DNA of 64,000 nucleotides from Trifolium pratense (Eukaryota > Streptophyta > Magnoliopsida > Fabales > Fabaceae). Below, in pieces: positions 24,079-36,490 of this stretch. The stretch covers positions 51,792,439-51,856,438 of the forward strand of contig NC_060062.1 in assembly GCF_020283565.1 (NCBI RefSeq), written 5' to 3'. Every line of letters begins with the position of its first letter. The first letter of the stretch is position 1. The position numbers and the translations under genes are program-made. The notes under the pieces are model-generated. The model ran no database searches. It had not been told where the DNA came from and was given only the letters and a program-made list of their open reading frames with translations.

Positions 24079-24623
24079 GGTAATAAAGGAAATTTTTTTC
24101 TCAAGGGAACTCTCAAAATACACCATCTAGAAAATTATCTCCCTTGGAAGAAACAATTAATAAGTTCATGCAGATGACTTAGAGTAACTTCGAAGCCATG
24201 AGAGCCAGTCAAGAAACATCCAACAGAAATCATGAAGCTTCCTTCCGAAATATCAAAACAGGTGGTTGCTCAGTCTAGTGGGGGTTTTGCTGGAAACACA
24301 TTGGATAATCCAAGGAATGAGAGTTGTAATGCCATTGGGTTGAGAAGTAGAGTTGTACCATCGGTAGTAAGTAAATAGAGTGAGAAAAGAAAAGAGTCTG
24401 AAGTAGAGAAAAAGAGTGAAACTGAGGGAGAAGTAGAAAATGAGTGGTTTATTGTAAATGAGGGAGAAGTAGAAAAAGAGGGTGGAGTCGAAAAGAATGA
24501 AAGACTAGCAGAAGAAAAAGGTGAAAATGGGAATAAGGGAAACACTGAGGGAGAAGTCGAAAAGATAGAAAAATTAATTGATGCAGATTCGATGCTCAGA
24601 AAAAACCAAAGCCCAAAGTTGCC

Positions 24624-25304
24624 TTGTCAGAGAAGTGTAGTGCCATTTTGCAAAGGATGCTGCCCCCAAAGTTGAAAGACCCTAGGAGTTTCACTATTCC
24701 GTGTTCAAATGGTAAGGTAAAAGTTAAAAGAGCTCTTTGTGATTTAGGAGCTAGTATTAATTCGATGCATCTATCCATGGTAAGGAAGCTTGATTGTGGA
24801 GAACCTAAGCTAACAAAAATGACTCTAACATTGGTTGATCGCTCCATCACGTATCCCTACAGAGTTCTTGAAGACGTGTTAGTAAAAGTTAATGATTTAT
24901 TTTTTCCAGACGATTTTGTTATACTTGATATGAATGAAGACTCAGAAGTCCCCTTATTATTGGGAATACCATTCTTGGCTACCGGTAGAGCATTGATAGA
25001 TGTGGAGTTAGGTGAGCTAATGTTGAGTTTTCAAAATGAACAAGTGACTTTTAATGTATTTGAGTCTATGAGTCATCAGAATGAAAACCCTCAATGTTGC
25101 CGGGTTGGTGTAGTTGAAGAGTTAGAGGAGGAAATTGCTCAAGATGTGCCACCAATTAGATCAATCGAGAAAGTTAATGTTCTTGTTGAAGAAAACAAAA
25201 AGAAGGGAGGAAGCATGAAACAGGTAAAAGCTCCTACGGAAACTCCAAAAAAACCTCTAAAAAAGAAAAGAAAAAAAATGGAGGAACAAATGGGAGAGGT
25301 TTAG
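24624..25304 (+). pseudogene. Athila-lineage aspartic protease
   Basis: It encodes the pepsin-like retroviral protease of Athila-type elements: a LPPKLKDPRSFTIPCS block, the active-site loop LCDLGASIN (Asp near residue 40), and VPLLLGIPFLATGRALIDVE. A lysine-rich tail follows. The frame is open for 226 codons from an internal ATG, and codons upstream (24250-24620, Glu/Lys-rich) are broken by stops. It lies downstream of the gag piece. RT, RNase H and integrase do not follow; the 3' non-coding region comes next. The element was therefore non-autonomous or internally deleted. Confidence 0.82.
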
Positions 25305-26866
25305 GAAGCTGACACTTGAAAATTTGGTCTTTGTTTCTAAAAAGGATGATATATGCACTATGAAGGAAGATACCATGGTTGGAATAACTATCAAGTATCC
25401 ACCTTAACTTGTGTGGGTATATCGTCAAACTCGGGACGTTAAACACGTGCTTGATGGGAGGCAACCCATCCGGTATGTTTTATTTCAGTCTTTATTTTTA
25501 GTCAAAAAAAAAAAAGAAAAAAGAAAAAGAAAGAGTCGGTCATGTTGTCTGCTGACAATCTCGTATGTTTCATCCTTATGTTACTTGTTTATTATCAAGT
25601 TTAATATTTTTATGTCTTTTCAGTATTGTCAGTGTGTTAATACCTGAATTTGCATGATGAAAATATCTTAGACTTGCACATAAAAGAATAACTGACGTGT
25701 GACTGCTCATGAAAGTGTGATGGTTAAAGAGACAACGAGACGAGTAGGAAAGATGGAGTTTTGCACGGTGTACTGGTTCAACTTTCAGATACCTCAGCTG
25801 GTGAGCTTATTGAGCCAAATAAATTTCACGTTATACTATTTCTTTCACATCTTATGAGTGTATCCATGCTTTGTATATTTTCTAGAACTTGCGACTATTC
25901 TCTATTGTTGATTGGTTTTGTATTTACACACATAGAGGCACATTTGTTTGGTACTTTGGGCCTTTTCAAGCTACCTGTCATTATATATCCATCCATTGCT
26001 AAACCACTTTGAGCCTAAAAATATTCCCTTTTCTTTCAGTGGCATACCAAATTATAAGCCTTTTAGACCTGAAATTTTTTATCCGTTTACCCTCCTTGGA
26101 GTTAGGTATAAGCTTTAAATTTACTTGCCATGACATCATTTTAAGTTTGAGGTTGCTTATGGAATTAACATCTTAAGTTTGGGGTAGGAGTACTAGAGAG
26201 AACTTAAAAAAAAAAAAATAACGGAGACTCACAAAAATAATTGAGTTTCTTCGGTTAAAAAAAAAGAAAAAAAGAAAGAAGAATATAAAGAAACAAAGAG
26301 CCATTAAGCATGAAAAATAGTGGCATCTTTAAAAAAAATTGAAGGATAAGTTCTCTACCTACCTAACTGTCATTGAAATTGAGCCGCGATAATGGTATTA
26401 TTCAGTAAGGAATAGTAGTAGATACCTAACTCCAAATTAGCCTACTTTACCCAAATTTATCCCACCATTTACCTAAGCCAAGTTACAACCTTGAAGACCT
26501 CAAAAAATGTGTGTGATGTATTTACTTTGATCGACGTTTAGAATTTTTTTCAAGCTTATGGTAAAATAACATTTGCATGTTGATGGAGTGAATTCCCTAT
26601 CAAATTTGAGTGAATTAATGAGTGAGAGAAAAAGTTGAACTCGGAACATCGTGTGGAATAATCATTGAACTGAATCTGATTGAAGTCTTAAAATTCAAAG
26701 TATTGATTGAGCAGGATCACTGAAGTTAAGACCGGTAGCTCCATCACCGGATGAAGAGAACAGTTTGTGATATTTTTATCATTCAAATTAATTTGTTAAT
26801 TCATTGACAATTTTGTTTCGACATGCATATTACTTGAGGACAAGAAACGATTCAAGTTTGAGGTTA
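25305..26866 (+). other. Athila 3' non-coding region and polypurine tract
   Basis: No coding could be supported. The block 'gacgttaaacacgtgcttga'/'tgggaggcaaccca' at 25435-25470 and the phrases 'ttaagtttggggtaggag' (26172) and 'ttgaggacaagaaacg' (26834) are typical of the 3' part of Athila-type elements. The purine-rich stretch before 26867 is the likely PPT. Confidence 0.55.
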
Positions 26867-28052
26867 TGATGACATTCGGTCATTTGAGTATTTTTAATTA
26901 TTATTTTATAGTATTTTAGTTAATTTTTAGGAGTATTGTAATTGCATGGTGAAAGAGAAGAATTTCTGAAAAAGTTCACATATAAAAGAGTTTGAACAAT
27001 AAAAGAGTTTAATTCAAGCTATAGCTCCTGTTTTTACCGCGCCACGACACGAGTTTTGAAGGGACACGATTTGTGCATCTATCCAGAGCGTGACACCAGC
27101 CTTACATGCGCATGATGTCAGCAATTGTAAAAAAAAAAGAACATAATGTCAGCAACAACAACTGGGACGCGATTTGTTGAAATAGTAGTGGCACGATCTG
27201 CCTTCTATGCTAGTGCTACAGCCTATAGCCTTTTGATCATAAAAAGGAAATATCACTTTGCAGAGAGAGAAAGTCACGATCCAGCAAAAGGAGAAATACA
27301 AATTGAGGGTTTTTCCGTCATGTTTATAATTTTTCTAACTCTTTTGTTATGTCAATTATTATTATGAGTAACTAATCTCAGCAGATTAGGAATTATAGAT
27401 AATTCTTTTTGAAACTATCTGAGCCATGTAACTACGTATTTTAGTTTATTCAATAAAAACTTATAATTATTCAGTTAATCTTGTGTTTATTGCTTTTCGT
27501 TAATTGATCATTTTCAAATTGATTTTAAGTTATAAATCACTATTGACCCTAGGGTTTATACCGGAACTACATTATTTGTTTGTCAATCGTAATTGCTTTA
27601 GGAATAAAGAATTAGTTCGTATGATTAAGAATTTAACGTTCATTCATGCTTTTGATAATATTAGTTTTACCTAAGGAATTAGGGTGTTATATTAGATAAA
27701 CGGGATCGATGAGCCAAGGAATTGGACTCGATCTATTTTGTTAAATTATCGTAATTATAAGAAATTTATTGTTGAAGGCTAGAACCTAGAGTACCAGATA
27801 GAGACAAAGAGATAATTCAAAATAATTCCTAATCTTCTTTCTCTCATAAAAGTTCACGTTTCAACTTTCTTGCAATTTTAATTATTGTCATTGTTACTAC
27901 AAATCAACGAAAACCCCCCTTTGCAATTTATTTATTAATCCTAAATTCATTGAATTGTTTTGTTGAAATAAGTACAATCCCTGTGGATACGAGTCTTATA
28001 AATTTTATTACTTATAACGACGAATTTAGTACACTTGCTAAAATTGTCATCA
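26867..28052 (+). repeat. Athila-like 3' LTR (about 1.19 kb)
   Basis: It starts TGATGACATTCGG after a purine-rich stretch and ends ...ttgtcatca. It is similar along much of its length to the LTR at 1898-3094 (shared 'aagagaagaattt', 'acataaaagag', and 'gtacacttgc.aaaat'). The similarity is loose, which suggests different subfamilies or great age. Confidence 0.65.
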
Positions 28053-28599
28053 ACCAGTCCCTAACCAAACTAAGCCCTCCGTTGTCGGAGAACCGTATTA
28101 GAACTTTAAACTTTCGTTTAACTCGGCATCCAAGAAGAAGTTTTTCAACAACAACTTGAAAAAGAGAGGATTGGAATTTTTTTAACTTGATAAAATTTTG
28201 ACCGGTTTTTTTTTTCTTTCAAATTATTCTTGGTTTTTGTTTTTGTCAAACAAAGAGAAGATTGGATAAACAGGAAAATGATTTGGTGTTGTAAAGTAGC
28301 ACACAGTAAACACACAGTTTTGATATAAACCATATATTGGATTAATTTATGATGATGTGACAGTTTCAATCTAAAGGCTACAATATCAAACAGCACCAAA
28401 CTGTGTTATTTTTCACCGCAGGAAGTCCAGGTCCGGATAAATACTATTACAAAAATGAGTTTTAATAGCTGCCGATGAATACCAAAATACGTTTTTTTCT
28501 TATAAGCCACCCATACTACATTTGACTCACTTTATTGTCTATATTAAGCCATAACTATTCCCCTTGAATCTTTCCTAAATAAACCACAAGCAAGGAACG
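28053..28599. other. non-coding stretch between LTR and FAO downstream region
   Basis: No gene was recognised. A T-rich patch at 28200-28250 resembles the repeat family at 16-19 kb (ttcaaattattcttggttt). Confidence 0.3.
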
Positions 28600-28824
28600 T
28601 TACTGATCAGTTCCATCTATTTCCTTCTCAAAAGTAAAGGTGCCATAATTATTCATCGTCGTGTCAATGTATTGTCTCAAAATACAATTATCAATTATCA
28701 ATCTCTCCAAATCTCCAATAGAACTCCAACTTCGTATATCCTTAACAAAAAGAGTTTTGAACCTTATGCCGGAACGAGTGACGACACTAGCCTCAAGGAC
28801 TTTCGTGTCAGAATAGAAAAGCAT
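28600..28824 (-). CDS. unrecognised small open frame (74 codons)
   Basis: It reads as an ordinary soluble-protein-like sequence (DTKVLEASVVTRSGIRFKTL, then VKDIRSWSSIGDLERLIIDN). I cannot assign it to a family. There are no flanking exons or promoter evidence. It may be a fragment of a lost gene. Confidence 0.15.
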   Translation of the reverse strand: MLFYSDTKVLEASVVTRSGIRFKTLFVKDIRSWSSIGDLERLIIDNCILRQYIDTTMNNYGTFTFEKEIDGTDQ

Positions 28825-28985
28825 TTAAGGTAAGAACTTTTTCTCCATACACTCATGATATATAGGACTATGTTGTGAGATGATAGTAGAGCCTTTATTA
28901 TTTAAAATAAACCAAAGAAAATCAACTTTGATATAAATAAATAAATAAATTCATGTTCCATTCGTATATGTGCTTCTGGTAATTA

Positions 28986-28987
<2 letters not shown>

Positions 28988-29041
<54 letters not shown>
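28988..29041. repeat. (TA)n microsatellite
   Basis: An uninterrupted TA run of about 54 bp, without a recognisable MITE at either side. Confidence 0.95.
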
Positions 29042-29043
<2 letters not shown>

Positions 29044-29853
29044 TCTGTTGTGGGTTGAGCCTGTGTGGTTAGTTTTTCCATTGATATGAAGTTTATTATC
29101 CGGATCATTAGTATCTCATATAGGGTGGTCTTAGTTGCATTGCATTTCATATAAAAAGGATGAAAATTAACAATAATAAATATTTATTCTGTTCATAAAA
29201 GAACAAACGTAAAATGAATCAAAAATAAATAAACCTAAGAATTGTTAGTCTATAATGGAACCGTGATCGTTGCTTCCTCCTTTCCTCTTGGCTTTGCCTT
29301 TTAAATTGTAACATGTGTAGAACTATGAAACCTGGTCACATGCCTTGTGTTGAAATGTGACATTTTCATGCTTTGTTTATTTTCTGCCGTAAGAATGGTA
29401 CTTTTTATACTTGCTCTAATCACCGAACTCTTTTAGAAAATTAATAATTATATGTTTTTGAAAAGGTGAAGTGTATTGTTATTATTTTATAACATTTTCT
29501 TGTGGTGAGTATGATTCAATGTGGATAAGGAAATTGTCCTTTTACAACAAACATTTTAGGTACTCAAGGAGAAAGCTATGATTGAATGTGATGCTTGAAG
29601 CGCGCACGAACGGGGAAAACAGGATTTTGTAAATCTGAGAATTTTATGTAATAAATAATTCGTTGTTGTATTCTTCCGCTAGAATTTTCAAATTATTGAC
29701 CATTTTAATTAAGTTTAAATTTCAATAAATTTTTTTTTTCAATTGCTTTTATAACTATATTATTTTATGGAAGAAAAAAAAAATAATAGCCGTATTTTTA
29801 AATTAACAGATGTTTTAAGGAATATCTTGCATAAAAATTCGGGATGTTACACA
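29042..29853. other. FAO downstream region; possible minus-strand LTR start at 29853
   Basis: No coding was seen. On the minus strand a TGTAACATCCCGAATTTTTA sequence begins at 29853, only 23 bases after the FAO stop codon, and runs into AT-rich DNA. TGTAAC(A/G)(T/C)CCCG is a common start of plant gypsy LTRs, but the other end was not found. Confidence 0.35.
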
Positions 29854-29876
29854 TTACAACATGAATGCTCTCCTCT

Positions 29877-32800
29877 TCATCTTTTCCTTTTGAGAACTTC
29901 AAGAACATGTTGTGCCGTGCAATATGCAATTGCCTGAATTGTGACCATTGGATTCACACCCAAAGCTGTGGGAAAAACACTTGAATCTGCAAGATAAAGA
30001 CCCTCAACTTCCCATGTTTCTCCCATTTGGTTCACAACCGATTCCTTTGGGTTATTACCCATACGACAGCTTCCCATCTGGTGTGCGGAGCATACTGGTG
30101 TCGAAAGGTCAGTAAATGACATTGAGCTTTCTTCATTAACAAATTTCTCAAATTCATGATAGCTCACTTCGTTAACCTTTAAGCTCCTTCCCTTATTATT
30201 ATGGGTCCCAATTTCTTCGGCTCCGGCTGCTGCTAATATTCTAAGCACCTTCTCAATTCCTTTGCTTAAGTTATCTTTGTCTACATCTTTCATTTGATAA
30301 CTTATATGGTTAGGTGACTCCACCACAGTTCCTGATCCTTGATCCCTTGCCAAAGCAAATACATGAGCTGTCCTGGAAAACTTGCGCATTCGATCTTTTA
30401 TTTGCGTTCCAGAATTCCACGGCATTAGAATTGAGAATAAGCCTGGATGCAATGAAGGTGTTTGGATCACCGCACCATATCCAGATTTGTTAAAGTCGGC
30501 GGCAATTGTAGACATTGCTGTCATAATCCCTCCTTCATAGCTTTTTTTATGTTCCTCTGGCCACAATTCAGGTGCATCAGGGAAGTATCCCCAAGCCATT
30601 GTCACCGGATGAAGATGCAAGTTCCTTCCTATGTTTTCATTTTTCAACCCGCTTCTTTTGAGTAACGGTGGAGTACTTAGTGCGCCACAGGCTACAATTG
30701 TGACCTTAGACTCCACCACACAGAATTCTTTTTTTCCCTTGTTGTCAATTGCAAAAGCCACTCCTTTTGCTATTTTTCCGCCTCTTCCTTTCTTTTCTCC
30801 ATGTAAAATTTGTATAGCCTCACAACCAGGAAGAATTGCTCCATTACCCGATTTCACCATGTCTACAAGCCATGTCTCTAATGTACCCTTCTTTTTTCCA
30901 TCCTTACATCCCATAAAACACCAGCCACAGTAGTGATCTGGTGGAGCATTCCTAGGAATGTTACTAACAGGATACCCCATTTCATGACACCCTTTTCTTA
31001 GTACTGCATTGTTAAATCCTTCGTCGTCAAAATCAGATTGGACTCCCATTTTCTCACACACAGCATCCATTGCTTCTTTGTATAATTTACTTTCAAACAG
31101 TTCTAGCTCATGCCGATCGCACCACTCCTTGCATACATGGTTAGGTGTTTTGATACTGGCTGACCAATTTATTGCAGACCCTCCACCAACTGTGGAACCT
31201 GCTAGTACTAGTACTGACATATCATCTGTTGCTATCAAACCATTAGATAGGTACATTTGATCCAGGGATGGTCCTTCAAGAAGGGAAAGATTCTTCCTAG
31301 CAAAATACTGTCCTTTCTCCAATACCAACACTTTATAACCACTTTTTGCTAAAACTCCTGCTACCACTCCACCTCCTGAGCCAGAACCAACAACTACTGC
31401 ATCACATTGGATAACTAGAGAAGGAGATGATATCGTAGAAGCTTTATTATTTGTCGGAGGAGTCACAGATACATGGAATCCGAATCGTCTTAGAGAATCC
31501 GAAATGATATCACACGGGTAGTTCAGATGGACAAGACCTTTGTAAAGAGGTCCTAAAACCTCTTCATCATCTTCTTCTCCTCCTTCTATGGATGTTTTGT
31601 GTAAAATTTTGTTCTTCTGCCGCGCTTTGAACTCTGGATCAGGTCCACTATACCCAATTGCCTTCCATGATGGGTTGTTTTCTTCTTCATCTAGCTGAAA
31701 ATGAAATTGTTCTAGCATAATCAGTACATGCTTCCAAGCAATCCATAAACACACTCTATACATAAGTAATGTTTGGTTATAACACATTTAATTTTACCTA
31801 TAAGCCTCAATTTGAGTAAAAGTGGTAAAAAGTAACTTCAGCTTTAACTAATTTAAGTTTATTCAAAACTACATTTATAACTCCAAGAAACATATACCAA
31901 TTTGTTCTTTTTAGTTTTTAGTACTAGTACAACTTTAAAAATTGTATGAGAATGACATATGAATGATAGGGTGGGGTTTATTGCATTATCCCAGGGACAG
32001 ACTTGAATTTAATACGAAAGCTATATGACCCCCACTTAGCCCTTGCCCTGCTTAGGGTGAGCAATGAACATAACTCAATTCAATTAAATGATCCATTTTA
32101 GTCAAAATTTAATTGACAATATGATTTGTACCAAAAAGAAATAATAATGAAAAATGACAATATGATTATTCACAATTAATTGAATGATTATTTGCCTAAA
32201 ATGTAATCCAATCAACACACCCCATGTGTCATATGCATCACTTAACCTTGCAACCAGACATATTGCCAACTTTGTCACATAATTAAAAGTTGACAATATG
32301 ATTAAGTTTGTTAATAATGGATTAGTTTTTTTAATATATTCTTCATGAGATATAATTAAGTATATGTTTGGATCCAAAGTGTCTTTGACAAAATTACGGT
32401 GATACCGTGATTTGTTGAAACTCTAAAGTATTATTTTGCCAATTTCCCTGAGAATTCAAACACGCACTAAATTATCTTTTCATTATTATAATATTTATTG
32501 CTTTACAAGAATAGAGGTAAACTAATTATGGATCTTTGATAAAAAAAAAATAATTAAGTCAAATTTGAAAATAAAAATAAATAAATAAAAAAAAGCTTTT
32601 TTAAGGTCAATTATTTGGTGCAGAAAGTTTTATATCATGCACCATGCATAGGTTATTTTATACTATTGGATCAATAAATTTTACAATTAATAATTTACCT
32701 ATTCAATAGTAGAAAAAGACACTTGTGCATGATGTAAGACCATTTTCCTTGCAAATATTTGACTAAACCTTTCAAGTTTCAAGGGTACTCTATTTTATGC

Positions 32801-34775
32801 ACATAGTAGTGAACACAGCACTGGCAAGATGTAAAAGGTAGTTGCCAACAGCAACACATATTGATGATCAAAAAAGGGAAGGCAAGTGGAATAACAAAAG
32901 GCATTAAATGCATATATGCTTATAATCAATTCTTATAAGCTCTGTTTATGCTGCAGTTAGAAATCAATGATACTCCCTCTTTTTTTTTTTTTTACAATGA
33001 GTTGAGAATCAAACTCAGGACCTATTGGTTACTACCCAAATCCCTAAACCAAATCTAGCGATAATAGTTGTAAAATAATCATTAATTAGATAATACAATT
33101 AAAAAAATGTAATTAGAGACCAGTTCAAATAATTTTACAAGTAGATTAGGACTAATTGTGTTCTAGAGGGAGTAGTATATATAATTACCTGAGTAAAGAA
33201 CACTAGGAGTGTGAGAAGCTTTATAGTTCTGAATAACATTTTATGGAGACGAAAGTAACTAACAGACCAAGATTGCATTATTTTTTGGCGTTTCTCTGAA
33301 GATAACTCGGGAAAGCTAAGAAAGAAGGGTGATTTTTTTGAGAGACATGCTGTACCACACAGAATCAATGTACCAAACCATGTTGATAGTAGCCATAATG
33401 TCAATGTAAATAACTTCGTACTTGGGTGATTCAGTTTCTCACTCACCAAATTTGCAACCTTCATATTCAAGCAAAAACAATTAACCATACATTTATAATC
33501 TACAGTATATAACCAAACATATAATATTGTATTATTAATTAATAATACAGTGGTCCTGCAAAGATTAATATAAACTTATAAAAAAAAAAAACATGTCAGC
33601 ATAATTTTACTCTATACTTAAATTATATTTGGCCCTTTGCTACTTCTGTATCAAAAAGACCATGTTATTAATTCTGTCAAAAAAGAGAAACCGTGTCAGG
33701 ATTTTTATATTTGCATTAATTAAGAATAATAATATGGAGGCTTTAATTGTACTTGTTTTTACTACTCCCTCCTTGTTACCTGGAGATCAAGTATTTTTTC
33801 AGCCAAAAAACTATTTATTTGATCTTTTCATGAAAGGTTTTTGTGTTTTTGTGTATATGCATAATAAAAAACTTTGAAAATTACTAAACTTAGAAATTTT
33901 ATCAAAAAAGTAATAGTTTTGACCATTTAAATAAGAAAATGGAACTACTTCCTAATGAATGTTTACAATTTTCGTAAGTTCTAGCTCAACCGAAATGCTA
34001 ATATAACTAGATTTTAAAGCGGTCATCCGGGTTTGATCCTCTAGTTTGGTTGGAAGAAAAAAAATGAAAAGGAAGGAAAATACGAAAATCAAATAATGAA
34101 CTTAAACTATTATATAGTCCATATTCATTTATCGATTTCCGTGTTTTTCTTCGTACTTTCTTTCCAACCAAACAGACAATAAGGAAAGAAAATTGGAAAG
34201 AAGGAAAACGTGAAAACTGAGGAAAAAACAATCATCGATTTCATTCCTGAGAAATGAAAGTACGAAGAAAAACACGCCATAATCGGAAGATTTAGTTTAA
34301 ATTCAATCATCGATTTTCATGTTTTCCTTCATGCTCACTTTCTTTCCTTCCGACTAAACACGTCATAGAAAAACAAGAAAAACATATAGAGTCACGGAGA
34401 GAGAAAATGAATAAATAAATAAATAAAAGGTTGCAATAGTCCTACACGTTCAGGTGTGCCAGCCATGGAAGCAGAAGTACGGTAGAAGTTGTTGACATAT
34501 TCATCAGAGGAAGCAACAACGTTGTTGTCTATGATGGAAGGTAACAAAGTATCACAAAGAGCAACTAGGGATTTCATTTGTCTAGGAGATAGAGAATTTT
34601 TAAGAGGTAATTGTTTTTGTTGCTGTTGTTGTTTTTCACTCTCTTCAAAATCATCAACATCACAAAGAAGACTCTCTGTGCTCTTTGTTTCAAGCCCACC
34701 AAGCTCAACAACAGTGTGAACTTTTGCTTCATTCATTCTGTTATTACTATTACTCTCTATATTGTTGTTCTCCAT
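29877..34775 (-). CDS. FAO: long-chain fatty alcohol oxidase (FAO), three exons
   Basis: Model: exon 1 34775-34446, exon 2 33458-33189, exon 3 31694-29877. Introns are 987 and 1494 bp, junctions are phase 0, with GT-AG signals (donors CGT|GTAGGA and CAG|GTAATT; acceptors gaatatgaag and cattttcag). The product is about 805 residues, somewhat longer than the ~750 usual for plant FAOs. Such enzymes are membrane-associated, FAD-dependent GMC oxidases that convert long-chain alcohols to aldehydes with O2, giving H2O2 (omega-oxidation, lipid mobilisation). Seen: a Q-rich stretch near residue 50; a hydrophobic segment ~125-150; the FAD dinucleotide motif VVGSGSGGG ~301-309; the GMC signature GSTVGGGSAINW ~366-377; AHQMGSCRMG ~737-746 with the likely catalytic His; LYLADSSVFPTALGVNPMVT near the C-terminus. 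No stops or frameshifts interrupt it. Three broken copies of its last exon lie 7-10 kb away. The family assignment is strong; the exact paralogue is not determined. Confidence 0.93.
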
Positions 34776-34818
34776 ACTTGACTTTGTTTCTCTTTATCAT
34801 TTCCCAAAACCATAGCTA

Positions 34819-34828
34819 GCTATTTATA
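34819..34828 (-). promoter_or_regulatory. TATA box of FAO
   Basis: On the minus strand TATAAATAGC lies about 44 bases upstream of the FAO start codon. This implies a short 5' leader. No other FAO promoter element was assigned. Confidence 0.6.
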
Positions 34829-34831
34829 ATG

Positions 34832-35942
34832 GTATGAAGTTTGAGTGAATTAATGGCTTGTTTTGGAATATACATATAAATGAAAAATATGCCATTTAAA
34901 ATAAACTTAAATGTAAAATATAATTAAATAGTAACAAGAATAGTGTATTAACTAAACTTTAATGTGTGTATAAACATTGAAGTTGATTATTAACTAAAAA
35001 ATATTTTTATCACCTTATTGGTAGTATACTATACTAGCAAAAATGAGTAAAAGAGTAATCTATTCAGAAAAATAATCTATTAGTCAAAACAAATAATGTA
35101 ATAAAAAATGAAGTTAATTATGGTATGGGTCTTAACAACGTACTACTTCCTTATGGATGATAACGCCATTTTGCTTTGATTATAAGCAAAAGTTGTGAGT
35201 AAAGGAAACTTAATGATATTTTTTTAATCTATTTTTGTTTATAAATAATTATAAATAATTAAAATCAGAGAAAGTAATTACGTACTCTTTTCGTGATAAT
35301 ATATAAGTAAAAGTTATTTTTTTATGTTCATTGCATATTTAATGTATCTGGTCTAATTATAGGATAAATACATTAAATATGTAATGAACTTAAAAAGTTA
35401 TACATTAAATATGTAATGAACTTAAAAAGTTAATTTTTGCTTATATGTTTTCACAGAGGGAGTAATTCATAAGAAAACTAACAACTTCCATATATATTCT
35501 CTCCGTCCCATTTTATATGATCTTCTTTGACTAAATGCACTATTTATATGTCTTGTTTTGACCGTATTTTTTTAAAAATATATAAATGTAAATATTATCA
35601 TGTTAGATCTTGTTTGATTTTTTTCGATGTATATTTTTTAAATATTAAATTTCTATAATTTTTACTAATACAGAATTAAAGATATTCGTAATCAAAAATA
35701 GATATTGGCATACGTGCAGTGGTCAAAGAATTCTTATATTTTGGAATGGATGGATTATTTGTAAGATTAAATTGAGGATGTTGATATTTTTAGACTTGAG
35801 TTTTTTTTTTTTAGAAGTAAAAGCACACTATATAGTTTAACCAAACAAAACTTAAACAACTTGTCTTTCAAAAAATATTGGTACATCTAGTTAACTTGAA
35901 ATGAAATAAACAAATACTCCTCACGTTGTACATCTGGAGTAC
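34832..35942. other. FAO upstream intergenic region with degenerate MITEs
   Basis: No gene. It contains a Stowaway-like element at about 35285-35462 (ctcttttcgtg.taatatataagtaaaag and complement, TA-flanked). It also has a one-sided Stowaway end at about 35500 (ctctccgtcccattttatatg). Confidence 0.5.
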
Positions 35943-36231
35943 TTATTTCTTTCGGAGAACGTTGGACATTTCCTCACGCTTCTTCTTTGCACATTTATGG
36001 GTTCCAAGCTTTCTTTTGGCCACTTTCAGTGCCCTCTTATCCTTTCCAACCTTCAACAATTCAGTGATACACTTTCGGTGCAAAGCCATCAACCTCGCGA
36101 ATGAGGTTCTTTACAAAGTGCACTAGTTTGCTTTTCCCTTCACGACCGGAGGGTTTTGGAGCCAATTCCCTCTTTGTAATAACATGACCTTTGTTCAATC
36201 CAACAAAAATACCCGTACTTGAGACCTTCAT
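35943..36231 (-). pseudogene. RPL36: processed pseudogene of 60S ribosomal protein eL36
   Basis: The minus strand reads [32 protein letters not shown], and after a frameshift [20 protein letters not shown] and [20 protein letters not shown], then TAA. This is plant eL36 over nearly its whole length, about 110 residues in functional copies. A small deletion after FAP destroys the YEKR segment and shifts the frame. The C-terminal MRAAGGAEKKK-like tail is lost, and the first few codons are altered. Segments normally split by introns are contiguous, which fits retroposition. No clear poly-A or target duplication remains. Confidence 0.88.
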
Positions 36232-36246
36232 TTAAATTCAAATTTA

Positions 36247-36490
36247 CACTAGTAGAAAAAACATTTTTTATATTTGGCGAAAAACGCTTTTTACATCTGG
36301 AAAATGTCAGATGTAGGCGCACAAGGCTTAGTAAGTCTACACGTTTTACATCTGACCCTCTTTAGATGTAAAATCAACATTTTTTACCTCTGATCTCGTG
36401 CTAACCATTTATCAATTATTTTTATTAATTTAAATTGGACATTTTACATCTGACCAATTGTATGTAAATTTCAGGTGATATTTATCGTTT
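36247..36490 (+). mobile_element. CACTA transposon terminus (single end)
   Basis: It starts CACTAGTAGAAAAAACATTT and contains repeated 'ttttacatctg'/'cagatgta' subterminal motifs in both orientations (36290-36480), the usual architecture of an En/Spm CACTA end. The opposite terminus was not found. It begins 15 bp from the eL36 pseudogene start, so the two insertions abut. Confidence 0.6.

Noticed and set aside
27146..27367. 73-codon frame
   Set aside because: It lies inside the Athila 3' LTR and is not conserved with the 5' LTR at 1898-3094.
33982..34045. tRNA-like A-box/B-box words (tctagctcaaccga...gggtttgatcc) in FAO intron 1
   Set aside because: Too short and diverged to call a tRNA gene or a full SINE; no cloverleaf could be drawn.
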